Source: CAYNFR01 sp964396595
Lineage (GTDB): Bacteria > Bacteroidota > Bacteroidia > Chitinophagales > Saprospiraceae
DNA length: 8,389 nucleotides
Direction: 5' to 3'
Assembly (NCBI GenBank): GCA_964396595.1
Contig: CAYNFR010000056.1
Span: forward strand, 1-8,389
The notes under the pieces are model-generated. The model worked only from the letters and a program-made list of their open reading frames with translations. It ran no database searches and was not told where the DNA came from. The translations under genes were made by a program, and so were the position numbers. Shown one piece after another: positions 1 to 4,913 of this stretch. Position 1 is the stretch's first letter; each line of letters begins with the position of its first letter.

Positions 1-302
1 TTCACGACCTGACGTGTCTTAAAAGCTAAATGACCTCTTGAACCGGCACCATTTCTAATATGTGTTATGGCAGCACCGGGGGTGTTGGCGCTACCTTGGA
101 TTGTTGAGATTCTAAAGGCGATCCCTGTCTCAGTGTTGTTGGTGTTTCGCAATGCTGATAGCACTAAAGGGTAGTTTATAATGCCTGCACTACTGACGCT
201 ATTGGAGTCATGTGTGATATTAAAATATCCCTGGGCGATTATATGAGAGGTGAAAGAGCACGATAAAATAAGGGAAATAGTGACTAGGTATATGTATTTC
301 AT
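1..302 (-). CDS. Secreted fibre-like protein, 5' part (3' end outside window)
   Basis: An uninterrupted reading frame starts at the ATG at 302 and runs off the left edge, giving 100 visible residues. The N-terminus (MKYIYLVTISLILSCSFTSH, then IIAQ) is a signal peptide, with likely cleavage near residues 23-24 and the 'AQ' ending common in Bacteroidota. Cys15 sits in a poor lipobox (ILSC), so type I cleavage seems more likely than lipidation. The mature part is rich in Asn, Thr, Ser and Gly and contains stretches such as SALRNTNNTETGIAFRIST and NTPGAAITHIRNGAG. These resemble segments found upstream of the S74 chaperone domain in bacterial tail-fibre-like proteins. That resemblance is from memory and only the N-terminal third or less is visible, so an S74 domain cannot be confirmed. 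It has the same orientation as the S74 repeat protein, 116 bp downstream of it, so the two may be functionally related. No clear promoter or ribosome binding site was seen in the gap. Confidence 0.75.
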   Translation of the reverse strand, partial: MKYIYLVTISLILSCSFTSHIIAQGYFNITHDSNSVSSAGIINYPLVLSALRNTNNTETGIAFRISTIQGSANTPGAAITHIRNGAGSRGHLAFKTRQVV

Positions 303-418
303 AATTTATTTTTTTGGTTAGATTAAAATATTTTACGATTTTTAAATTATTTTCTCATATAGGGTTTTTTGTCTTATAGCTGGAATACCAAAAGCGATTG
401 AAGTTAACGTAAATATAG
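303..418. other. AT-rich spacer between two fibre-like genes
   Basis: This 116-bp gap separates the stop of the S74 repeat gene from the start of the next minus-strand gene. It is strongly AT-rich with several A and T tracts. I found no convincing terminator hairpin and no TAnnTTTG promoter element on the minus strand, so co-transcription of the two genes is neither supported nor excluded. Confidence 0.5.
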
Positions 419-736
419 TTATTCGACTTTTAATATCAAATTTTTTAAATCCTTCAATAATTCTTTTAGTTCTGTGATCTCTTCTTTTAGAGACTTATTT
501 TCTTGATGTAAAGCCTTGATAGCGAGCATCATGACACCATCAGCATCTATGGTGGATATTTTATCATTGTCGGTTCCGAGTTGAAATAGCTCGTTGAAAT
601 CTTCTGCTACCGGGCCAATGTGCCGCTGATCAGGTGCATGTTTGTAATTCCACTCATGCACATTCAATTTTGACAAACGAGTCAATATATCTTGAGGATC
701 CAGTGACATAAAATTCTCCTTTATCAAACGGCTGGA
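419..736 (-). other. Peptidase S74 / intramolecular chaperone domain region
   Basis: This segment encodes residues 431-535 of the repeat protein. It starts at the predicted self-cleavage serine (SSRLIKENF) and contains LNVHEWNYK, RHIGPVAEDF and an IDADGVMMLAIKALHQEN block, in the order seen in S74 chaperone domains. Established family behaviour is assembly of three chains, folding of the upstream beta-structure and release of the chaperone by cleavage before the serine. Release in this protein is inferred from the Ser-x4-Lys spacing only. Confidence 0.85.
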
Positions 737-2026
737 AGGATTGGACAATCCTGTGGTAACTTCAAAAGTTCCATTTATCTTAACAAAGCGGTTATCAAAC
801 TCGCCATAAATCAAGGGGTCAATACCGCCATTGATATTGGTGGAAGTGTCAACATGTATGTAAAGGCGCATATTGTCTGCACCTGTCGTCGGACCCGCTC
901 CTCTGCCAATGACCACGTTTCCGCTTCCGCTCGTATTAGCTCTACCTGCACCTACACCGATGAAGGTATTGTGTCTTCCCGTATTATTGAATAAGCCTGC
1001 AGCCCATCCTATGAACGAATTTTCTGAACCCACACTGTTCAATATTCCGGCTGAGCCGCCAATTAAGGTGTTTCGCTCCCCGGAGATAATCTGCTGACCG
1101 GACTGATGACCGATAATGACATTATCACGACTTGAGCTACTACTAAATCCGACATTGTTACCGATCATGATGTTGCGAGAGCCTACTGTGTGAAGATTTC
1201 CCGATTGATGACCGATGAATACATTGTCTTCACCTGACAAGTTATTTTCGCCGGCTTTCATTCCGAAAAAATTATTTCTAGATCCTGTATTATTGCTCAT
1301 TCCGGCACTTGCTCCAAAAAAAGCGTTTTCATTGGCCAAATTAGATTCCCCGGCCTTCCGACCGAAGAATGAATTATTGCTATTGTCGATTCCTGAGGCT
1401 CCTGCTCTGGCACCATAATAGGAATTATCATTACCCGATTGGTTTAATGTGCCACTAGCTATGCCAAAAAATGAATTATTTTGACCATTAATATTGGATC
1501 TTCCTGAGGCTGCGCCAAAGAAGGAATTGAATACCCCTGTAGTATTTAATTCTCCTGAATATGCTCCAAAAAATGCGTTTAATCCACCTGAAAGATTGTG
1601 TTTTCCTGCATGTGCGCCAAAAAAGGCATTCTCAGAGGCTCTATTTGCTTTGCCACTTTCATATCCGAAGAAGGAATTGTCATGGAAGTCCATCTGAGGT
1701 GCACCAAATCCCGTATTATATCCAAAATATGAATTCCGCTGCCCATTATGTAACAATTGCCCTGCTGAGGATCCTACCACAGTATTACTAGATCCTCCGC
1801 TAACAATACCTGCATTGTAACCGACATAGACATTATCCGTACCGTTTCCAACATTGGCACCTGCCCTCGATCCGATTAGCGTATTTCTTATGCCCGGAGG
1901 ATCGCCATGGAGATCATGGCCTAATTTTGTTGAAGTTTCTGTACAAGTTGATTGACAAGGTGTCTGAGCATACAAACCAATTTGTAAAAAGAAAATGTTG
2001 TAAAGAATGAATACAGACCTAAGCAT
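419..2026 (-). CDS. Secreted repeat protein with C-terminal peptidase S74 chaperone domain
   Basis: The product is 535 residues. The reading frame extends to an ATG at 2098, but I chose the ATG at 2026. From there the protein begins with a good signal peptide (MLRSVFILYNIFFLQIGLYA), and a Bacteroidota-type promoter lies inside the longer frame. The mature N-terminus has two cysteines (PCQSTC, C24 and C28). Residues about 48-384 hold roughly 20 repeats of N-x-F-F/I-G-x-x-A/S-G-x-x-N-x-x-G-x-x, mostly 17 residues, as in YadA-head-like or tail-fibre beta-rolls. A linker with PLIYGEF (404-410) leads to the S74 domain at 431-535. This begins SSRLIKEN, where Ser431 and Lys436 have the spacing of the Ser-Lys dyad of phage intramolecular chaperones, and it ends in a coiled coil (about 506-533). 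In that family the domain drives trimerisation and then cuts itself off. I infer a trimeric extracellular fibre; its ligand is unknown. It could be phage-derived, but no phage genes are nearby. Confidence 0.88.
   Translation of the reverse strand: MLRSVFILYNIFFLQIGLYAQTPCQSTCTETSTKLGHDLHGDPPGIRNTLIGSRAGANVGNGTDNVYVGYNAGIVSGGSSNTVVGSSAGQLLHNGQRNSYFGYNTGFGAPQMDFHDNSFFGYESGKANRASENAFFGAHAGKHNLSGGLNAFFGAYSGELNTTGVFNSFFGAASGRSNINGQNNSFFGIASGTLNQSGNDNSYYGARAGASGIDNSNNSFFGRKAGESNLANENAFFGASAGMSNNTGSRNNFFGMKAGENNLSGEDNVFIGHQSGNLHTVGSRNIMIGNNVGFSSSSSRDNVIIGHQSGQQIISGERNTLIGGSAGILNSVGSENSFIGWAAGLFNNTGRHNTFIGVGAGRANTSGSGNVVIGRGAGPTTGADNMRLYIHVDTSTNINGGIDPLIYGEFDNRFVKINGTFEVTTGLSNPSSRLIKENFMSLDPQDILTRLSKLNVHEWNYKHAPDQRHIGPVAEDFNELFQLGTDNDKISTIDADGVMMLAIKALHQENKSLKEEITELKELLKDLKNLILKVE
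875..1885 (-). repeat. About 20 tandem ~51-bp coding repeats (N-x-FFG-x-x-AG units)
   Basis: The central third of the S74 protein gene is built from units of 48-51 bp, with a few slightly longer, each encoding N-[ST/A]-F-F/I-G-x-x-[AS]-G and a variable tail. The best-kept units lie in the N-terminal half (NSFFG, NAFFG); the C-terminal units change to NTFIG or NVIIG. Codons differ between units, so the array is old and diverged rather than a fresh expansion. Because the repeats lack stop codons on the other strand, they create long antisense open frames that are not real genes. Confidence 0.9.
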
Positions 2027-2061
2027 GGTGATGTTTTTGATTGACGAAAAAAGACCATTTA

Positions 2062-2095
2062 CAAAGGTAAAAGTAGTAAATCCTACAATGTCAAA
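2062..2095 (-). promoter_or_regulatory. Bacteroidota-type promoter for the S74 repeat gene
   Basis: Reading the minus strand, TTTG (2095-2092) is followed after 22 bases by TACCTTTG (2069-2062), an exact match to the TAnnTTTG -7 consensus of Bacteroidota. The spacing is at the upper end of the usual range. Transcription would start near 2055, about 29 bases before the ATG at 2026. This also argues that the upstream ATG at 2098 is not used. Confidence 0.55.
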
Positions 2096-2101
2096 CAATA
2101 G

Positions 2102-2278
2102 CTAGTGATCAAGATTTCGCATGGTTACCGAAATGCTGAAAAGTACCTAACTGTTCAGGCTAAACGTTCTTACCACTAAAATCAAACCATCATCAGTCTG
2201 AGGAAATATTTAGTAGCTAAAGAGGATCACTGGTGTGATAAACAAGCGGAAGTATTCCTTCAGATGGAAAGTTTTTGA
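2102..2278 (+). pseudogene. Possible decayed transposase fragment (ISL3-like?)
   Basis: One plus-strand frame, broken only by the TAA at 2177-2179, reads IKISHGYRNAEKYLT and then, after the stop, LRKYLVAKEDHWCDKQAEVF, before a TGA at 2276. The first piece recalls the 'GYGFRNFENFR' C-terminus of ISL3-type transposases. The second recalls their central 'RYLLLKNxENLTEKQ' segment. No start codon, no intact DDE region and no terminal inverted repeats are visible. The pieces also lie in the opposite order to that expected in one transposase. The similarity is from memory and the fragments are short, so chance is a serious alternative. Confidence 0.22.
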
Positions 2279-2388
2279 TTGATGAGGCAGAAATCTGAAT
2301 GGTGACAAAAATAGATGATCTTACAATCGAGCTAGAGGAATAAATTGATTACATTTGATGGATTAAATCACTACCTAAATCGACTTAA

Positions 2389-2856
2389 ATGAAATCTTTA
2401 TTTTTAATTGTTTTTACTTCTTTATGCTTCGTGTCAGCTTCTGTTGGACAGCAGAAGTATGTGTGGGAGCATTATGGCTTATCTTTTACCTTGGCTGATG
2501 ACTTCGAAGAAAGCGTGAATAACGGGGAAGAGTTCACTGCGGTCGGAGACGGAATGGAATTTACGATACTTCCGTTTTCTGATGATGAAATTGATGAAGA
2601 TGATATTACGGCTTATACGATGAGTGTAGCGGCTTATCTTCAATTAGGACGTATTGATGACCTCAGTACAATCAATTTTAATGGATTTAAAGGAGCTTAT
2701 GCAGAAGGTAGTTCCGATGGCGTGATGATATTCATGATGGGCCTGATTGATCCTAGATCAGATACGAACTTTTTTATTATCATTACTTTTCTTGACGGTG
2801 ATGGTAATGCCAGTGATGAGGCGGTTAGAATTTGTAAGAGCATAAGAAGAATTTAG
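2389..2856 (+). CDS. Small exported protein of unknown function
   Basis: The product is 155 residues and I do not recognise a named family. It has a clear signal peptide (MKSLFLIVFTSLCFVSASVG), probably cut near Gln21, leaving a soluble acidic protein of about 135 residues. The mature part begins WEHYGLSFTLADDFEES, passes through an acidic stretch (residues 64-72, DDEIDEDDI) and ends with a hydrophobic strand (NFFIIITFLD, 127-136) and a last helix EAVRICKSIRRI. This ordering of an aromatic-rich first strand, a 'G-F-K-G-A-Y' strand near 99-104 and a closing 'SI' helix recalls the DcrB/PsbP-like fold. That is an inference from pattern only. The ATG at 2389 is the only start giving a signal peptide. 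The next gene lies 60 bp downstream on the same strand. Confidence 0.85.
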   Translation: MKSLFLIVFTSLCFVSASVGQQKYVWEHYGLSFTLADDFEESVNNGEEFTAVGDGMEFTILPFSDDEIDEDDITAYTMSVAAYLQLGRIDDLSTINFNGFKGAYAEGSSDGVMIFMMGLIDPRSDTNFFIIITFLDGDGNASDEAVRICKSIRRI

Positions 2857-2865
2857 CTATTTTTC

Positions 2866-2898
2866 TTTGGTTTCAATTCATTGGACATTTTACTTTTA
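2866..2898 (+). promoter_or_regulatory. Possible promoter for the NIPSNAP gene
   Basis: TTTG at 2866-2869 is followed after 21 bases by TACTTTTA at 2891-2898, one mismatch from the Bacteroidota -7 element TAnnTTTG. Transcription would start near 2905, leaving a leader of about 12 bases before the ATG at 2917. The match is imperfect and the region is AT-rich, so the gene could instead be co-transcribed with its upstream neighbour. Confidence 0.3.
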
Positions 2899-2916
2899 AC
2901 AGCTTAATACATTGGC

Positions 2917-3663
2917 ATGGTTAGAATAATGTTCTTTATTGTGACATTTTGCCTTAGCGGTATGTTGATGGCGGATCAATCGAGAGATGACCGCTTTTAT
3001 GAGTTACGGATATATTATTGTGAACCCGGTAAGCTTCCGGATCTTTTAGCTCGATTTCGTAATCATACACTACGCCTTTTTGAGAAGCATGGAATGACCA
3101 ATGTCGGATATTGGACACCTATTGACAATAAAGACAATGCGCTTTATTATATCCTCTCTTATCCCAATAAGGCTTCTAGGGAGACCTCTTGGGCAGGATT
3201 TATGGCAGATCCCGAGTGGCAAAGGGTGTGGAAGGAGTCAGAAATTAATGGAAAGATCGTCAATAGAATTGAAAGTGTCTATCTTCAATCAACGGACTTT
3301 TCACCCAAGATTCGAAAATCTATAAAGGGTAGTCGTGTATTTGAAATGCGCACTTACACGAGTCCTCCGGGAAAACTTACTAATATCCTCGCCCGGTTCA
3401 GAAATCACACCATGAAGTTATTTAAAAAACATGGTATGACCAATATAGCCTACTGGACGACAGTAGAATCCGATAGTGAGCAACCGAAGCTGCTTTATCT
3501 GCTGGCACATAAAAGTGAAGCGGCAGGTAAGACATCCTTTGATAGTTTTCGCCAAGACCCCCAATGGACTAAAGTGAGGGAGGCGTCAGAGCGCTCGGGG
3601 AGTATAGTAGAGAAAGTCGAATCTATTTATATGATAGCGACGGATTTTTCTCGATTGAGGTGA
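2917..3663 (+). CDS. Exported protein with two tandem NIPSNAP domains
   Basis: The product is 248 residues. A signal peptide (MVRIMFFIVTFCLSGMLMAD) is followed by two copies of a NIPSNAP domain, a ferredoxin-like alpha-beta fold of about 100 residues. Copy one spans about 26-129 (FYELRIYYCEPGKL, then RFRNHTLRLFEKHGMTNVGYW). Copy two spans about 140-245 (VFEMRTYTSPPGKL, then RFRNHTMKLFKKHGMTNIAYW). Each ends with W-x-K/R-V-x-E-x-S/E, then I-V-x-K/R-[IV]-E-S-[IV]-Y and TDFS. The copies are clearly homologous, so the gene arose by internal duplication. NIPSNAP proteins have no settled biochemical activity; bacterial members occur in many contexts, including exported ones. The start at 2917 was chosen because it opens the signal peptide; the ATG at 2929 is possible but would shorten it. 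The gene ends 78 bp before a convergent gene. Confidence 0.92.
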   Translation: MVRIMFFIVTFCLSGMLMADQSRDDRFYELRIYYCEPGKLPDLLARFRNHTLRLFEKHGMTNVGYWTPIDNKDNALYYILSYPNKASRETSWAGFMADPEWQRVWKESEINGKIVNRIESVYLQSTDFSPKIRKSIKGSRVFEMRTYTSPPGKLTNILARFRNHTMKLFKKHGMTNIAYWTTVESDSEQPKLLYLLAHKSEAAGKTSFDSFRQDPQWTKVREASERSGSIVEKVESIYMIATDFSRLR

Positions 3664-3741
3664 CTCCTGTAGAGACACGGAATTTATTGTGCCATAGATG
3701 GCTTAGAGCACATCGTTTTTTCGACTTATTCTTATGTTAAC

Positions 3742-4641
3742 TCACTCTTTACCATATACTACTCTCAAATCATTTGGCATATCATACACTTCCGGATGTA
3801 AGAAAGTACCTATTTCATGTAATGGTTTGTCTTCTTCCACCTGAATACGATTGCGCCGGGCATAAGCATCTTGACGGATGCCGGTTACTTGCCACGATAC
3901 GGTGATATTTGGTTTGTCAGTCCGAATGATAAACTTGTTATTATTGATCTCTTCCGCAACAATCGCCTGTGCGAATTCTCTGATAACGGTGAGCTGATAT
4001 CTGAAATCACTATTTAAAGCCATAAAATACGCAGGCATATCAATTGTCGCATACCCATCTACATCTGTTGTGATATTTCCATTGTAGATATTCATCATAT
4101 CCGGTGATTCGACGAAGGAGTGATAGAGATATTTTTCGGTAGGGGCTAATGGATGATCAATTTTAAATGATCCGCCCGATTTACTGAGATTACCTGCAAT
4201 ATGGGCTCGTCCCATGCTGTACAATCCATAGCCATTGGGAGAATTAGTTTCTCCATATACCCCAAAATTTGTCCCTGACGATGCTGCTGCGATACCCTTG
4301 ACACCTGTTCCTATAGTACTGTTACTCAGTCCACGCACTCCGACATTCGAGCCACCAGATGCATTGGCGTATCCCCATACACCTACGCCATTCGTACTTG
4401 GCGTCTGTCCTTGTACCCCTATTACGCTCCCAGAAGTATGCGGAGCCCATCCGAATATTGCATTACCTGTATCACTATTGGTTCTACCAAATATGCCCGG
4501 ATTGGCTTCTGTGGTTGATTGATTCCATCCAGTGATGGCTGCACCCTTGTCTGTTCTTATTACCTCCAATCCTTGTTGTTGGGCATTGAGAAACAATACG
4601 GATAATAAAAGAGATGTCGAAAAAAGTAAATTGATTTTCAT
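3742..4641 (-). CDS. Secreted Gly-rich repeat (fibre-like) protein with conserved C-terminal domain
   Basis: The product is 299 residues with a signal peptide (MKINLLFSTSLLLSVLFLNA, cleavage before QQQG). Residues about 36-148 form eight short repeats built around G-[VI]-x-G (at about 50, 62, 75, 87, 101, 113, 127 and 139), with alternating spacings of about 12 and 13-14 residues. This suggests a beta-solenoid or trimeric fibre shaft. The C-terminal part, about 158-272, contains FKIDHPLAPTEKYLYHSFVE, DMMNIYNGN, a FRYQLTVI strand and VSWQVTGIRQDAYA. I recall this as a widespread conserved but poorly characterised bacterial module that ends tail-fibre-like and repeat proteins. No S74 Ser-Lys motif is present, so self-cleavage is not expected. 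The ATG at 4641 is supported by the signal peptide. The gene is transcribed away from the efflux operon. A role at the cell surface is inferred. Confidence 0.88.
   Translation of the reverse strand: MKINLLFSTSLLLSVLFLNAQQQGLEVIRTDKGAAITGWNQSTTEANPGIFGRTNSDTGNAIFGWAPHTSGSVIGVQGQTPSTNGVGVWGYANASGGSNVGVRGLSNSTIGTGVKGIAAASSGTNFGVYGETNSPNGYGLYSMGRAHIAGNLSKSGGSFKIDHPLAPTEKYLYHSFVESPDMMNIYNGNITTDVDGYATIDMPAYFMALNSDFRYQLTVIREFAQAIVAEEINNNKFIIRTDKPNITVSWQVTGIRQDAYARRNRIQVEEDKPLHEIGTFLHPEVYDMPNDLRVVYGKE
4198..4536 (-). repeat. Diverged coding repeats for the G-V-x-G solenoid
   Basis: This segment encodes residues 36-148 of the secreted protein. It consists of eight units of 12-14 codons with a G-[VI]-x-G core (for example GVQG, GVWG, GVRG, GVKG, GVYG) joined by Ser/Thr/Asn-rich turns. 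The nucleotide sequence of the units differs, so the repeats are old. The composition leaves an antisense frame open on the plus strand, which I regard as a shadow. Confidence 0.75.
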
Positions 4642-4755
4642 AATGCTGTGATTGAAAGGTGATTAAAGACCGCCAAGTTAATGATTCAACGAGAATTAAA
4701 TAACATTATCACTACTGCTTATGAACGATTAATTTATGCCTACCACCCCTACGCT

Positions 4756-4771
4756 TGTCCGATATCGGACA
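4756..4771. promoter_or_regulatory. Perfect 16-bp palindrome, candidate enhancer or operator
   Basis: TGTCCGATATCGGACA is identical to its own reverse complement over all 16 bases. It lies between the divergent secreted-protein gene and the efflux operon, centred about 107 bp before the predicted sigma-54 start site. That is the normal distance for a dimeric NtrC-type activator site. It has no T-run after it and sits in a non-coding region, so a terminator is unlikely. The cognate regulator is unknown and not in the window. Confidence 0.65.
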
Positions 4772-4786
4772 GATGATTCATTAAAA

Positions 4787-4792
4787 CGGACA
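4787..4792 (+). promoter_or_regulatory. Extra half-site CGGACA in phase with the palindrome
   Basis: CGGACA recurs here exactly 21 bp downstream of the right arm of the 16-bp palindrome (4766-4771). That equals two turns of the helix and would place a second regulator subunit on the same face of the DNA. The left arm is not kept (TTAAAA precedes it), so this is a half-site at best. A six-base match alone is weak; the phasing and position make it worth noting. Confidence 0.4.
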
Positions 4793-4844
4793 ATATATAT
4801 ATTATTATAATGTGTAAATAGCAGAAATACAAATATATATACTT

Positions 4845-4860
4845 TGGCACAGCTATGGCG
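4845..4860 (+). promoter_or_regulatory. Candidate sigma-54 (-24/-12) promoter of the efflux operon
   Basis: TGGCACAGCTATGGCG has the -24 GG (4846-4847) and -12 GC (4858-4859) separated by exactly 10 bases, as in the RpoN consensus TGGCAC-N5-TTGC. The -24 half (TGGCAC) is perfect, and the -12 half has TGGC for TTGC. Transcription would start near 4871, about 19 bases before the adaptor ATG at 4890. Sigma-54 promoters need an upstream-bound AAA+ activator, and a perfect palindrome lies at the expected distance. Confidence 0.6.
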
Positions 4861-4872
4861 TGTGATCATGGG

Positions 4873-4913
4873 ATTAAATACATCTATTAATGGATAGACC
4901 ATTAAATACATCT
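4873..4913 (+). repeat. 13-bp direct repeat around the adaptor start codon
   Basis: ATTAAATACATCT occurs at 4873-4885, just before the start codon, and again at 4901-4913, inside codons 4-8 of the adaptor. The copies are identical and 28 bp apart. This may be a small local duplication or chance in AT-rich DNA. It does not disturb the reading frame. Confidence 0.7.

Noticed and set aside
873..1791. Several plus-strand open frames across the S74 repeat region, rich in Pro and Ala
   Set aside because: They are antisense shadows caused by the repeated N-x-F-F-G codons. They have no signal, promoter or recognisable domain.
3688..3720. Possible intrinsic terminator between the convergent genes (TGTGC...GCACA, or GCCA-TAGA-TGGC, then a T-run)
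   Set aside because: The stems are only 4-5 bp, the alternatives compete for the same bases, and the T-run starts several bases after the stem. This is too weak to call.
4235..4522. Plus-strand open frame of 95 codons opposite the G-V-x-G repeats
   Set aside because: Periodic Pro/Thr composition mirrors the sense repeats. It is a shadow of the minus-strand secreted protein.
4729..4911. Minus-strand open frame of 60 codons in the divergent promoter region
   Set aside because: It runs across the palindrome, the sigma-54 candidate and the adaptor start, its composition is not protein-like, and it has no homology I recognise.
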